Position numbers and translations under genes: made by a program | Part shown: positions 1-12,547 of the stretch, in pieces | How the letters are laid out: every line of letters begins with the position of its first letter | Numbering within the stretch: the stretch's first letter is position 1 | Notes under the pieces: generated by a model | The model's database searches: none | Told to the model about the DNA's origin: nothing | The model's input: the letters and a program-made list of their open reading frames with translations, nothing else | NCBI GenBank assembly: GCA_019009955.1 | Contig: CM032229.1 | Location: 142,313,501-142,377,500 of the forward strand | Direction of reading: 5' to 3' | DNA length: 64,000 bases | Source of the DNA: Riptortus pedestris | Taxonomy: Eukaryota; Arthropoda; Insecta; Hemiptera; Alydidae

Positions 1-412
1 CTGTTTTGGGTGTTGTAGTGCCCCTAGAAGTTCACAGTTTATTTACATTTGCTAACTTCGTCCCTATGGGGATGACGTTCATTGCAAACAGAATATTTCA
101 TTTTGTAGCTGGTTTATTGCCCCTGGATATTTAGCTTTTACCAGTTTTATGGTCAAGAGACAATCTTGATAAAAACAAATTGCTTTCTTGAGTTGTTTTA
201 TTTTTAATTAGTAAATAGTTTTTGGTCTATAGTAAACCGCCACTACTACACATCCCGTATTAACAATATACTATTATGTTTTGAAGCACATTATTTGCAG
301 CCTAAATACCAAATATTGTTCTCATGGACTTTTACGTTTTGAGATTAATGGAAATACGTGATTCACGTGGAAATCAATAAATGCTTAGTTAACGCAGCCC
401 CTGCGTGACGGA
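1..412 (-). repeat. Family H (HINE-like) copy, terminal part
   Basis: The right edge (about 370-412) is the reverse complement of the conserved family H end: the GTCCGTCACGC terminus, the CGCAGGGGCTGCG hairpin and a decayed AAGCA-TTTCC motif. Positions about 240-370 match the interior of the copy at 41969-42909, so both belong to one subfamily. The leftward limit cannot be fixed and no CTAA-type end is visible. Confidence 0.7.
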
Positions 413-1740
413 CTTTTCTATTTACAGTGTTCGAGGAGGCTAACTCCAAGGTATCATTTTAGCCCTGAGGAATACCACACATCACGAAAAAGACACATTA
501 TCTATTGCATCAATTCTTAACATTCAAACACTGCAAAATATTTACAAAAATCACTCAATAGAATAATACATCAGGTTGCCAAAACTTAATGATCTTTGCT
601 AAAAATTAAAGATTATTAGAATCTTGAAATTTGTGTACGACTATTAGTACAAGTGAAGATAGGAACAGTAAAATTCTCAAAAAGTCAGGTAATTCAAAGA
701 TTCTTGGAGGATGAAATACTTGGCCTTACTTGTTCAATATCTATATACCAGATATGGAAATGTTTTTCGAAATGATGGTCCTTCTGTGCTTAGCAGTCTA
801 CAAGTACAGTATCGAAATTTAACAGTGCTGCCTGTACACTCTCTAAAATATTTGCGGGAACAAAATGCAGAAGTTGGAGTGGATCGGTGAAACTTCTCCT
901 TGGTACTGGAAGATCCATGTTAGTGTACGGGGCTCCTGTTTTTGCTCCAGGTACTTACATTTAATGGAACAAACAGAAGTTAATTTTTACAAAAACCTTT
1001 TTACAACTAATAGAGAAACCACCCAGCTATATAATAATGCTTGAAATTGGAACAGACTCTGTTTCCAGCTACATTTTAAAAGCCTCCCGTACCCTGGCTC
1101 CGCAAAATATTCTCTATAAATAATAGTAGGCTGCCTAGGCAATGTTAGAATAGGCTCTACTTATTAGACTAAACCACTTCAACCACCATTCGCTATAACT
1201 GGGTCAGCCAATCAAGAAGTTGGTTGTTAAATTATTTTTTTCAATATTTGGCTAAACCAATGATCTGCATGCCTTCAGCTCCAGTATACCATGAATTATT
1301 GCTGCCTATAGAGATTAAAAATTGAACGATGATGCCAATAGAAACCCCGCGACAAATTATAGAATATTATACTAGAACATAAATATAACATCAGGAACCA
1401 CTCAAGTATACCTTACCATAAATCTACCTTTTCCAATATGCAAAGCTATATTTCAGTTGAGGACATCGAGTAATAAGAGATTAAAATTTAATATTGAAAA
1501 CTCAATAAATTTCATTGGCTCTAAATGAATGTACTTAATATGACCATTTCGAAAATATCCATAATTTTTTTTTATTATTGCAGATTTCTCTGAATGGCTA
1601 GCGAAGTTGAAAGGATATTTTTTTTTTATGACGAAAATAAACGAAGGGAATAAATAAGAATATTATAAATTGATAAATTAGACTTAAAAACTATGAAACA
1701 CCTTCAAGAGGGAGAAAATAATATTCCTTATATTGAATGA
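413..1740. other. Unassigned AT-rich stretch
   Basis: No open frame of useful length, no repeat shared with the rest of the window and no RNA gene was recognised. It may hold old, unrecognisable repeats. Confidence 0.3.
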
Positions 1741-2100
1741 AAAAGAGTAAAGCCTTCCGGAGAGCTTCGCCATTTATCTTGAAACAGGCTGTAAAGTGAA
1801 AGGAGATGGATGAGCTTGGGTTTGGTTGCTTACAATTTGTTCATTTTGCGGAGCCCACCTCTCCAGGGTGCGTTTCCTTCAAGATCGGCCCATCTATCTC
1901 CGGATGCCGGGTGTCGGTGCGCTTTACGTCCGTTTAGTCCTCGGCAATAGTCAGGAGAGGCGATCTTAAATCAAGTCGGTCACTGATGATTCGCCAAGAC
2001 GATTTGTCGTTTACAATGATATTTTAATTCCCCAGTCCGATAATACTCACTCCGCATCCAGATGTTGGTGTCACTCGTTAAGAAATAATTTGTAAATTTT
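1741..2100. other. GC-richer unique-looking segment
   Basis: This segment is clearly richer in G and C than its surroundings and shares nothing with the interspersed families here. There is no convincing frame. It could be host non-coding DNA or an unrecognised element. Confidence 0.25.
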
Positions 2101-2202
2101 CCTTAAAGATTGACAACCAGCTATGGAAATAATAACAAATAACTCCATTAAATTAAAATGTTTGCAAATATCCATTCATCTAAAAAATTTGATTAAAAAA
2201 TT

Positions 2203-2345
<143 letters not shown>

Positions 2346-2545
2346 AATTTTTAGCGTGTTCCATACATTTAAATAAAAAAAAAATCTCTTCAACACCATT
2401 ATCACCCGCAATAAAAATTCTCATATACTTACGTTTCAAATTAATAACATATTTCTTGTATAATATTAAATATTTCCTTGTACCAATTACATTTTTGACC
2501 GAAGCATTCGAATTTTCATTAAATATATGGAGCACGCTAAAAATT
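2346..2545. mobile_element. Possible 200-bp MITE with 25-bp inverted ends
   Basis: Positions 2346-2370 and 2521-2545 are inverted repeats of 25 bp with two mismatches, centred on AATTTTTAGCGTG. The 150 bp between has no coding capacity. The left arm starts directly at the edge of the CT array. No target duplication is clear, so this could also be a simple foldback structure. Confidence 0.4.
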
Positions 2546-3460
2546 AAAAAATTATTAATATTAAAAACGAATAACAAGCAAAACATGAAAGAAAATTCAG
2601 AATACAAAATGAAAGCGCTATCCCCCGTGCCGCGGGGGACTCCTTGAAATAGTTTTCTTGAGAACAAATCAAGAAGTTCAGGCAACTTTAACACTTTTTT
2701 TTAGACGAACGCTTGAGAAGTGCGTTCTCTCGCTTTAACAGAATTGGTTTTTAATTAAGTACTACATACTATAAAATTTTCGTTCAAATCGGGGGGGGGG
2801 AGACAGTCTTCTCCCCTTGTAAGAGAAAATTAATTTTCTCTCATACTTTTTATTTTTTTTTTAATTAGTCTCATATCATTCTTTTTGCCATCGGTTCAGC
2901 GGGATTCTGTATACAGACCTGACAATTTCTGATTTTTTTGGGCATTTTTTGTGTTCGATGAATCGCTTAAATCAAACTAAAGTTAAATTTTATGGTGATT
3001 GCAGTCGACTCTAATTGATCATTGTCAATTTTAACTCGTCAATAAGCTGAGTTGCACATGACCGGCGTCAATTAGTAAGTGTAACGAGAACTGACGTGTT
3101 TGAAAGGCCATTTAAATATTGATTTGTCCCTTCAAACCAGTTGTAATGCCAACTGGACAAATGTTTATTAATTTTTTCCCAGTAGTATAATTAAGTTATT
3201 CCTTAATATTTCATCACGTTTACTCTATTAAAATATCCTTTAATTTTAATTATGCTAATGGGTTAGCCTATAATTTTGTAACAGGATGAAATAAGTTACA
3301 ACAACAAGTTAGTATTTGTTGAAATTTGATAAAAATATGTGCATTAATCTTGTTAAAATTATTTAAAAATATATTTCGTTAAACGTTCCCAATAATATCC
3401 TCTAATATATCTCTAATATAATATCCGTTGGAATTAAGGAAATAAGCTAATAGATAGAAA
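2546..3460. other. Unassigned AT-rich stretch
   Basis: Contains a small GC hairpin near 2620-2640 (CCCCCG / CGGGGG) and a G10 run near 2791-2800. Nothing else is recognised. Confidence 0.3.
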
Positions 3461-3462
3461 AG

Positions 3463-4096
3463 TCCGTCACGCAGAGCTGCGTAAACAAAGCAGATTTCCC
3501 ACGTGAATTTTAGCAATAGAGAAATATGCATACTGGTAACGCAACACCACCATGAGTAAATACAAAAGGTAATGAGAAATCTTTCTGTTAATTTTAATCA
3601 ATTCCCAACTGGAACGGCTTCTGAATTGTAAGAATAATTTATATTTTAATAACTCAAATTTTAATAGTTCAAGAACTAAAGAAGGAGGGGCGGACAGAGC
3701 GTATTTGCATAAATCTCACAAAGTAATGAAGGTAAGGTAATGTTATAAACGACAGGTAAGATTAGAAGCCTCCCACCTGAGCCGAGGAATGACGGAAATG
3801 GCCGACATAATCCGAACTATACCCGACCACAGACATAAAAATGCAAATATCTCGGTTAATATTCAAGATATTTATAGAAAATTTAATTTGCAATAAGATT
3901 GGTTCTATACAATTTTTCGATCCGACGTATAGTAACGGTAATATTTCAAATTCAAGAAAATCCTCCCCTCTAAACCCCCCCCCCACTTGTCCGATTTCAG
4001 CCATTAACGAACTTGATCTTTCTTTTTTAATAAAACGATTAAATGTCGAGTTTGGTAACGACCAAACAAAAATTGCGACCGCGAGAGCGGTAACAG

Positions 4097-4163
<67 letters not shown>

Positions 4164-4290
4164 CAGTTTTGAACGGACCTCATTTTCGTCATCTACGAGG
4201 TAGGATCGATGGACATTTGAAGAAAAATGTCGAAAATTCCGTCATGAGTACAACCTCAATAGCTGATTTCCCTTAAGGGAAATCTGCTAA
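3463..4290 (+). repeat. Family H, long subfamily, complete copy
   Basis: It runs from TCCGTCACGCAG through the CGCAG/CTGCG hairpin and AAGCAGATTTCCC, a long subfamily-specific insert, the core TCTCGGTTAATATTCAAGAT, a (TA)n array at about 4100-4158, TTTTGAACGGACC, and the terminal hairpin followed by CTAA at 4287-4290. The insert (about 3530-3830) is shared almost in full with the copy at 57257-58104. Orientation is arbitrary: in the reverse sense the hairpin-plus-subterminal-repeat order fits Helentron elements better. Confidence 0.85.
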
Positions 4291-6440
4291 AATGTCGTTT
4301 GAACCTATAGTAACCAAATTATTAATAGGTTTAGGCACGTAAAGGACAATCTTAAAATTAAGGAGCTATAAAATATGCGAAATTAAATGTTTGATTGTGA
4401 AAAAGTTTACATTCAACTAAGCAACTTTTAAAAATGACACTGAAGCAACATTCTAAAAATATACACAATATGGGAAATATAAGATTATTTACAGACCATG
4501 CTGTTTGATTTGATTTTGGCAACGTAAAAATCTTGGAAAAAGAAAGGAATGGAACTAAAATAAATATAAAAGAGAACATATATTTAGATAGAAACAGGAA
4601 AGAGGGATAATCATATAAAAAACTAAAATTGAGATTATGCACTGAAACAGTACTTTTTCAATCTCCTTATGAAATAAAAAGTCGTAAACTTTTTATAACT
4701 TTTATAAATTGATAAAGAAGATTGAAATATTGGCGCTACTTTAATCAGGGAATTTCTTATAAAACTAACATTGATTGTAACGTTATATTTCAGCAATAAC
4801 GATTTATGGAGCCTTTGGTACGATGTTGGGATATTTCAGTATCGACGAAGCCGGTGTAGAGAAAGTATGAGAAAGAGGATATAGTGTTTCTAGAAATTTT
4901 AATCCTTTGCCTACATGTGATTCAGATTAGTGTTACTGGGTCTTTAGTGAACCATTTTTAGGTATGGTTTAACTGTGAAATCTAAATTTTCGCTTTAGGT
5001 GTAATCATAGGACTGATTAAAACTGTATGCACAAATAATAAATACCAATTCCTGACTGGATTAATAAAATTTATTGATAATAATTTAATGTTTTAACTTA
5101 TAAAAAATAATAATTTTAAATAACTTCATATAGCCTGTATTCTCTAAACTCTTTTAGCATATCTTGTAGTTTAATGGCAACCAATGTAAATGAGAGAAAA
5201 CAGGACTTTTAAATTATTTTGTTGAATAACTCTTTGTGTTCTCTCGTACACGCAATTGGAAAAGAGGTTTATTTTTCAGATCTATAGCTTCTTGTAGGTT
5301 GTTTTTTATAATAAAAATAGGCATCTGATAAGATGCGAGCACTATTATAAAATATATGAGTATTGCACATCGTAGAAACTAAGTTTGCATGAGTTATTTA
5401 TTCTGCTGCAAGGGAGACATTTGTTATCTTACTCTTTAGACAAATAGGGTTCTTAGGTTCAAATCTCCCTTCACAAATAGCATTTATCTTTTCACTGAGT
5501 ACTTTTATGTACTGAATGTAGCCTCTGTTAAACAGTTTTATCAAATCTAAATAGTTTCTCAAGGAAATGGAGTCCGATCGAAATTTTGAATATGCGAAAT
5601 GAAATGAATTTTTTTTCCATTAAATGTTATCAGAACACAATAGGATACCTCAAATGGTTTTATTTTATATGAAAAATGTACTAATATTATGCCAATTAAT
5701 TTCTACACATATCATTAAATGGCATTTGTATTTACATATTGCATTCCTCAATAAATTAGCTCAAATTCCATGAATGCATTTTATAAAACCTAACAATTTA
5801 ATAAATACATATAATAACTTACTGCTATAAATATATTACATGGATTTTGAACCTACTGTTTGTTATTAATCTCATAAGCTATGTGAACATACACAGCACT
5901 TCTGTCCACAGCTTTCAATTGATCATAACTTCATATTAAACCGTCTCACGCAAACATTTAAAGTCCGGTTCGTCAAAGATGAGTGAAAATTAGTAATATT
6001 TCCATTATCTTACGTGGTTCAAAAAATTATTTTATAATAGTCTTATTAATCTACATATTTCTTTTAATTATTGTTTGAAACATTTTGGCTCTGTTACAAA
6101 TATTTCTTATTCAAAATCTGGTTGTTTTAATAAACCATTCACCCTTGCGATTTCCCCTTGAAGCTATTTTATCACTGAATGCCACAAGTACGGCTTACAT
6201 TAAAAACTTACATTTCCTTTAAAAAATTTTCTTTAAAAAAAATAGCTAATGAGATTGTTCACATGGCAAAATTTTACAAAAAACTCTTTCAATCTATTGC
6301 GAATAAATTAAATCTACAGATTGTGCCCTCACTGCCTAGCTGCCACAAATTTCCAGACATTCGAACCAAACTTCATGTTTAAACTTTTATCCGGAGAAGA
6401 ACGACCAGATTCAATAACAGGAAAAATCGGCCCAGGAAGG
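4291..6440. other. Unassigned AT-rich stretch
   Basis: No supportable gene, RNA or family repeat was seen. Short frames around 4358-4642 and 6179-6382 have no recognisable composition or motif. Confidence 0.3.
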
Positions 6441-6560
6441 GGGGCTTATAAGGAGATGAAAATGAAAATTCAAAATATCTAGGTCGAGTTGGATCAAAAA
6501 ATACTATACATTTCTTGAAACTTTGGTTCTGTGCATTTTTTACGACTAAAGGTGAACGAG
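6440..6560 (-). repeat. Weak family H interior fragment
   Basis: A segment resembling the reverse complement of the family H core (AAAATTCAAAATATCT followed by a TCGAGTTGGATCAAAAAAT block). Both ends are missing. Confidence 0.35.
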
Positions 6561-6664
6561 ATAGGGTTCTTTTAATGTTTTTAGCGGGTTTTCTTTGAAT
6601 AAGGAGGAATTGGGTTGCACGAGTGACAGAATTAAATTAAAATAGAAAATCAGAAAAAGCTTCG

Positions 6665-6668
<4 letters not shown>

Positions 6669-6721
<53 letters not shown>
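6669..6721. repeat. (TA)n microsatellite
   Basis: A perfect TA run of about 53 bp. The flanks do not match family H closely. Confidence 0.95.
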
Positions 6722-6724
<3 letters not shown>

Positions 6725-7625
6725 ATGGGAAATAGCTCAACCGGTGATTCATCAATATTAGTGGCAATAAAAACAGAAAATAATTAGTTCGAAAATAAAT
6801 TAAAGTCTAAAAACATTATCCCTTCTTTTTAAGAAATGTCCTTCCACTTTGCCTTCTCATATCCAAAAGAACGTACCCCAACATAAATAGGTTAAATAAA
6901 TTAGATTTGATTGTTTAACTAAATGCTCACTAATGAGATGAGATTATTAAATATGTAAAAATTTAGAAACTTACATTCCTCTTTAAACTAGAGTGTTACA
7001 CAATCTTTTTCCACACCGAGTTAGAATGAACATAAACTGAATGTTAAGAATTTAGTGGGTTAAAACTCTAAGTGGTAGCATGGGTTAGAATTAAATTTAT
7101 CAAGTTAGAGGGTGGAGGGAGATTACTTGTGAATTTTTCGACTCTTTGGTCGGACTAAGGGCATTTACCACCAAGCCTTTAGGTCGGACGAGGAAATATT
7201 AGGGTAGGGCCAGGACCCTCTAGCTTAGACCGCCCTGGCCCTAACCGCCCTTAAGTGGGTCCACTTTACCAACTTTTATAAAACTTTTCTAGGACCACAT
7301 GGAACACCTTTTATCACCTACTTTATTTTTTTTTTTACCTAGCACATAAACTGTGCCCCACTGTCAATTCATGTTTCTTTCTTTCAAACGTTTTCCTCTC
7401 AATTAAGTATAGGAATTAGACCAAATGTCTGATATTATATACCAGACATAAGTCAGAGCTGGGCAGTATATCTTGAACATTTTTTTTTAAAGTAATTATT
7501 TATTAGTTACTATTTTCATTCATAGGTTTATCGTGGGTTAAAACTAGTCCTCTTGTGTTTATAGACAATTATATGACAAAAATGTAAACAACCAAACTTA
7601 TTTTAATTTAGAAAAAAATATATAG
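6722..7625. other. Unassigned, with one GC hairpin
   Basis: Contains an inverted repeat TAGGGCCAGG (7205-7214) / CCTGGCCCTA (7234-7243) within a locally GC-rich patch, and two GTCGGAC motifs nearby. No gene was recognised. Confidence 0.3.
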
Positions 7626-7629
7626 TTAA

Positions 7630-7815
7630 AAAATATTTATTAACGTTCACTTTTTGCAACTAAGGCTAATTGGGACGGGGTATCTACAGGTTACCACTCT
7701 TTCCTACTACTACTACTACTACTACTACTACTAAGGCAGGACTAAAGACTTTATTTAATGAATTCAACCAGTAAATAAATTCCTTTGCCCAGGTGGGAAT
7801 CGGTTTACTATTGTA
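7630..7815 (-). repeat. tRNA-derived SINE copy with expanded ACT tract
   Basis: The reverse complement of the SINE body seen at 56009-56232: TTATTAACGT tail, TTTGCAACTAAGGCTAATTG, CTACAGGTTACCAC, TTTATTTAATGAATTC and GCCCAGG. The segment that reads TTTCTAGCCAG in other copies is replaced by a run of about nine ACT trinucleotides at 7704-7731. The tRNA-like head is largely lost. Confidence 0.7.
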
Positions 7816-8109
7816 TATATTTCCAAATATTGTTAGATAAATATTTGTATTTATTCTTCTAGTAATAGCATTTCGACACTGCGGCATTGAGGGACGTAGT
7901 AGTTAAATTGTTTATCGTCAGTATATCATATTTACGTAAGTATGCTCATTTCTGCAAATATTTTCAATATTGTCCTACATTATAATGTTTTGAAAACTTC
8001 AAATAGTGTAATACGTGTTCTATATGCTGGCTGCGGTCATGTAGTAATTCAGTCGACGAGTATGGTAGGTCTATGTGAGTCCTTAGATAGCAGACAGTTG
8101 GCATTTCGT
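7816..8109. other. Unassigned
   Basis: No recognisable gene or shared repeat. Confidence 0.3.
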
Positions 8110-8195
8110 TATATATAAAAATGAATGTTTGCCTGCATGTCCTTTATAGAATCGTAAACGGCTGAACCGAAATTTATGAAACTTGGTATGTACGT

Positions 8196-9128
8196 GGGTG
8201 AATCAAATATAAACGAGACTTTTTTTTTTTAAATTTATTTTAATTTTAAACGAAAAAAATAATATAGCTTATTTTTCTACATAATCCCCTGACTTGGAAA
8301 CACATTTTTCCCAGAGGATATGTAGCTTTCCAATTCCTTCCATGTAGAAAGATGCAGGTCGTGTCTGCAGCCAATTGCGCAATAGGCTTCAACCTCACCA
8401 TCACTGTCGAATCTTTGGCCTCCTAAAGCTTCCTTGAGAGGGCCAAACACATGAAAGTCAGAGGTGACAGGTCTGGACTGTAAGGAGGGTGTTCCAGTGT
8501 CTTCCACCCCAGTTGCTCCAATTTTTCCCTATTCATGGCTGCTGTATGGGGGCGAGCATTGTCATGGAGAAGAACCACTTCTCTGATCGGTACGTCTCGT
8601 CTTTTGCGGCGATATGCAAGTCGGACGTCACTGAAAATGTCGCAGTAGTAGGCTGCATTAATTATCCTGCACTCATGCAAAAAATTGAGGTACAGCAAAC
8701 CACGCTGGTCAAAAAAAACGGTAGCCAAAACTTTGCTTGCTGACAATCGTGACTTGGCTTTCACTGGTCCAGGTTCTCCTTGTTTTCTCCACTCCATACT
8801 CGCTTGTTTAGACTCTGGGGTGTAGTGGTGCACCCAAGTTCTGGCTCGAGAAAGTGTCTTTTCCCCGAACTGTGCAGTCAATCTCCTCAAGATTTCGGCC
8901 GGTTTTACGCCTTCTGCGGCGAGATATTTAATTACGACACGTTGCGCAGTCGACGGGGGTACCTCTTCCTCCGACATCGTCACGGTGGACAACGAGACGA
9001 TCGAGGTGGCGAGATCACGTGCTTCCCCTACTCCTGACTAACCTACCCAACAAAAAAAAAGGCGGGAACGTTCTCCCACCACTACTGTGCCCGAAAGACG
9101 AAAAGTCTCGTTTATATTTGATTCACCC
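8196..9128 (-). mobile_element. Internally deleted mariner (irritans-like)
   Basis: Perfect 25-bp inverted terminal repeats are at 8196-8220 and 9104-9128 (outer bases GGGTGAATCAAATATAAACG). A TA follows the right end; the left junction is one or two bases off a clean TA. The length is 933 bp against about 1.3 kb for a full mariner. It sits inside a family M repeat, so it is younger than that element. Confidence 0.88.
8269..8992 (-). pseudogene. Mariner transposase, deleted and frameshifted
   Basis: The plausible start at 8992 gives MSTVTMSEEEV, then the N-terminal helix-turn-helix sequence QRVVIKYLAAEGVKPAEILR and FGEKTLSRAR. It then jumps directly to TWVHHYTPESK, which in full-length relatives follows the first catalytic aspartate. 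I infer that about 120-130 residues are missing, including the second DNA-binding helix set and that aspartate. The other two acidic sites remain: LLHDNARPHTA and PPYSPDLSP. After the latter at least two frameshifts occur, yet the typical C-terminus SKSGDYVEK and stop are readable at 8269-8298. The product cannot be an active transposase. The same arrangement is known for mariner deletion derivatives mobilised in trans. Confidence 0.88.
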
Positions 9129-9966
9129 TAGTATATTACTGCTATAACAGGTTAGGTTTCTGGCTTTACTAGTATTCTCTGAGACGAACAGGAGTGAGGG
9201 TTTTAGGGGAGGTCTGAAATTAAAAATAGCTATACTTGGTTTCCTATTGGTTTTTCGGCAATTATACAAATTACAAAAGTTTTTTTTTTGTTATTTAAAG
9301 AAACTTTTAGTATATGCACTTTTTTCCTTCTGACGAAGTATAAATGAGTTATACGCTATAAACATTAGTAGGAGTCAACAATTTGATATAGCACAAAAGA
9401 CTCAACAGAACAAAACGAAACTCCGTATGCGATTTGGTATTAACACCTGTCTGATTATAAGCTATAATAAAACTTTGAGGTACGAACAGGAATGGGGGTA
9501 ATAAGGAAGGTGTGAAATATAATATCACAATATTTCGTAACCTATTCATTTTTCGGCAAACGTGCATAATATAAAAAAAGCTATTTTGTTGTTATTTAAA
9601 TTAACTTTTCTTATATGCACTTTTGCTGTATAACGAAGTAAAAATGAGGTATACACGAACAACTATAGAAGGGGTCAACAATGTTATAGGACATGAAAGA
9701 CTAAATCGAAATCAATGAAACTCCGTATTTTTGACTATAAGCTAAATTAACATTTTCAGGAACGAACAGGAGAGAGGGTTATTAGGGAGGCATGAAATGA
9801 AAAATCGTCATATTTTGTTTCCTCTTGTTTTTTTTGTTTTTTTGGCGAACCTGCACATGACAAAATATGTTAGTTTGATATTTAGAGTAACTTTTATAAT
9901 AAACTTCTTTATCGTAATTTAGTATTTTAGTTGGTGGCTTTGCAACGCGCGCAGGGTACAGCTAGT

Positions 9967-11083
9967 GTTTTATAAAAATTCTACAGTTACAGTGTTGGCA
10001 GGAGGGTCGTCTTCTACAGTAAGTGTGTCAGTCGTGAATGACCATTTCCTAAACTCGTTAAAACTAGTTCTTCTCTTCGAAATAGCCTTTTTGAGGAATG
10101 CCATTCATTAAGTATATGTTTCAGTTCTCGAAGTTAGTTGTCAGTTGTGGCAAACCAAGATTTCTGTCATGAGTAGAGAATCATATGTTTTGCTTGGGCT
10201 TAGAAATCTAGCTGATATGGCGAGTTTATCTACATGCGTTCTTTGTCTAATGTTTGTATGTCCGGGTAACCAGTACATAGTTATTCTTTTGTTTAATGTC
10301 TGGATTTTGTGTAATATGTACGAGATGAGTGGATTTGAACTATATATATTTTTTAATAAACTTAAATGCATAAAATATGACATGACACTACAGAGATGTC
10401 CAAAACATAAAAATCAATAATAATAAAAGTCCGGGAATTAAAATAAGGTTTAAGAGTTACCAATGAACAATTTCTTGCCAGGTTTAACTTGGAAGTATCA
10501 TTAACAGAGAAATAAAAAATGTCAAAGATATATTTTATCGAAAGAGATACTTAGAATTGAATGAGGGTTATGGTTCCAGGGAGCTAGAAGGGTAGTCCTT
10601 TAAATCATATTTAACTACTCTCAAGGTAAGCAGAAAAAAAAGTGCTCATACTTTCTACGAGTAATACACGACCTTATAGCCCGGAAGTTATGTCTAAAAG
10701 GGAGTATTTCACATAAGAATGTCTTTCTACTTTTAGTGGCAATTTAAAGGCAGTTATAGAGACATGGGCCCCACTGAAGTCAGCATAAAGGGAATATATC
10801 TCGCAAATTCTGACACTGCATTTCAACTTCCTAATATTTGTCAGAATCTAATTCCTTTACAACTGGTAGCAGTGTATCTATTCAATCGTTGTTAGAGATT
10901 TACATGATTCGCATCGTATTATGAGACGAAACATGATTTATGGAAGCAACATGTGGGCTCTATCCAAAGAGATCGTTAATCCTTTGTTGGCCGGGGAAAG
11001 GAAGATCGTAAGAAAGACCTTTTTCTGGTTAACGAGCATGGAAACGAATGGAAAATCGGATGGTCACTGATATTCTACTAAAA
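9967..11083. other. Unassigned
   Basis: Overlapping short frames on both strands near 10141-10420 show no motif. No family repeat was recognised. Confidence 0.3.
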
Positions 11084-12547
11084 TCCGTCACGCAGGGGGC
11101 TGCGTAAATTTAAGGTTAGTTAAGCAGGTTTCCGAAGTGTAAGTAAACCGTTATGAGTAGAAGTAGGGTTTATTAGTGTTGAATGAAACGGTTAAATTTC
11201 GAGTATAGTACAGATCAAATAAATACTTTCCAGTTAAGAACGTAAAATCTCAATTGATAACGCCATCACTGAGTATTTGCAAGCATTTATGTATGCTAGA
11301 GCGTTAACAGACAGACATACACACACACACACATACTCGTATAAATATATATGATTTTGATGGAACCTCATTTTCGTAATCCCCTTTGTAGGATCAATGG
11401 ATATTTGAGGACGTTTTATGAAAATCGCGAAATGAGTTCAACTTCAAAACCTGATTTCCCTTAACCCTCGGTCGGGCGCGTCAAGTATATTCCGCCATCG
11501 GGCGCGTGTATCTCACAGATCATCCTCAACCGTTTTTACGGAAATACAGTTTTTTAATATATATTTTGCACTAAAATGTTCAGCGTGTGATTAGAAACCA
11601 TAACAGAGGAAATATTTGTTTGAAAGAAGTAAATAATTTTTAAAATTGACAAGTATTATAATATAAAGAAACGGTGGACGATAATTTTTAAAATATAATT
11701 AAAAAACACAAATATCAAAAGGAATTGTTTAAATGCACATGCCTTAATTATACATATTTCATTTCAGTTTGTGAACAATATAAAAAAATATCTAAATATA
11801 ACTTCAATCAAAAATAAGTAGCACCAAATCACTTTTAGATAAGACTTAATGAAAAACATCAAAAAATTTTAAAAATACCAGTTTAATTGTTATTTCTTTT
11901 GCAGAGCTGCATTACAATTAGGACAAAGCATGGAACTATGTTGTTAACAAATTTTGTTTTTGGCAAATCTCACAAAAGTAATTAGTACACCTACATTTAT
12001 TTTCAGTTTTGCTTGGTTCACATCATTTTCTTTTGTTCGTTGCAGTGGAGGGACTTTTTTATGCTGTTCTGTACTTGAGTTCAATGTATGGTCCAATGAG
12101 CTAGTGTACTCTTATGAGTCTCTGTAGTCTTCAAGTTTCGTCCTTAGTTCGGTTGGTAAACGTCTACTATTGTCACTGCGTCGTGCAATATATCCTTGTA
12201 CAAGTTCTTCTGAAAGCTCATGTTTGAGTAAAATAATAGAATAATAGGTTTTTATGATTCCATTTAATAAAGAGAAACTTAATTGATGTACATATTTATG
12301 AAATACAGATTTCAAAAAAACTTACGAGATCGGGCGCGTGGTATCTAGGAGATAAAATTTAATGACAGGTGAAACACACGACTCCGTTAAACACAGTGAC
12401 TCAACTTACATTGAGGGGGAGTCATAAAGCACATAACTCAAAGCACTACACCATCACTCTCTGCTAGGAGGTGTGGCAAATATTTTTCTAGAAACTGTGT
12501 ATCTGAGAGATCACGCGCCCGACGGAGGGTTAAAAGAAATCTGCTAA
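11084..12547 (+). repeat. Family H copy interrupted by a TTAA element
   Basis: The left part runs from TCCGTCACGCAG at 11084 through a short (AC)n/(TA) tract near 11315-11350 to GATTTCCCTTAA at 11464. The right part resumes after the insertion with AAGAAATCTGCTAA ending at 12547. Removing the insertion and one TTAA restores the family H terminal hairpin with small mutations, which shows that the H copy was there first. Confidence 0.85.
11465..12529. mobile_element. TTAA-flanked element 1 (piggyBac-like, non-autonomous)
   Basis: It is flanked by TTAA at 11461-11464 and 12530-12533. The termini are inverted: CCCTCGGTCGGGCGCGT at the left and ACGCGCCCGACGGAGGG at the right. TTAA duplication and CCC-starting ends are the hallmark of the piggyBac superfamily; the assignment rests on this, since no transposase is encoded in the 1065 bp. 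Internally the unit CGGGCGCGTG plus a palindrome of the form ATCTC-nn-AGAT occurs near 11499 and 12334, and inverted near 12501-12522. Confidence 0.85.

Larger units (their letters stand above)
8110..9966 (-). mobile_element. Family M element with 298-bp modules, split by mariner
   Basis: Read on the minus strand it starts near 9966 with ACTAGCTGTACCCTGCGCGC and ends near 8110 with the AACGGCTGAACCGAAATTTA segment and an AT tail. Between 9184 and about 9930 there are tandem modules: ACGAACAGG recurs at 9184, 9482 and 9762 (spacings 298 and 280). A mariner derivative is inserted at 8196-9128, so the element itself is roughly 0.92 kb. Related copies lie at 49935-51268 and 53451-54090. The class is unknown to me; it has no transposase or RT of its own. 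Confidence 0.6.

Noticed and set aside
8489..9037. Plus-strand frames opposite the mariner transposase
   Set aside because: Shadows of the minus-strand pseudogene; no motif of their own.
11084..12547. Classical Helitron with 5' TC and 3' CTRR
   Set aside because: The TC start and hairpin plus CTAA end fit on first sight. However, the asymmetric inverted repeats, second hairpin and central microsatellite fit the Helentron type better, probably in the opposite orientation.
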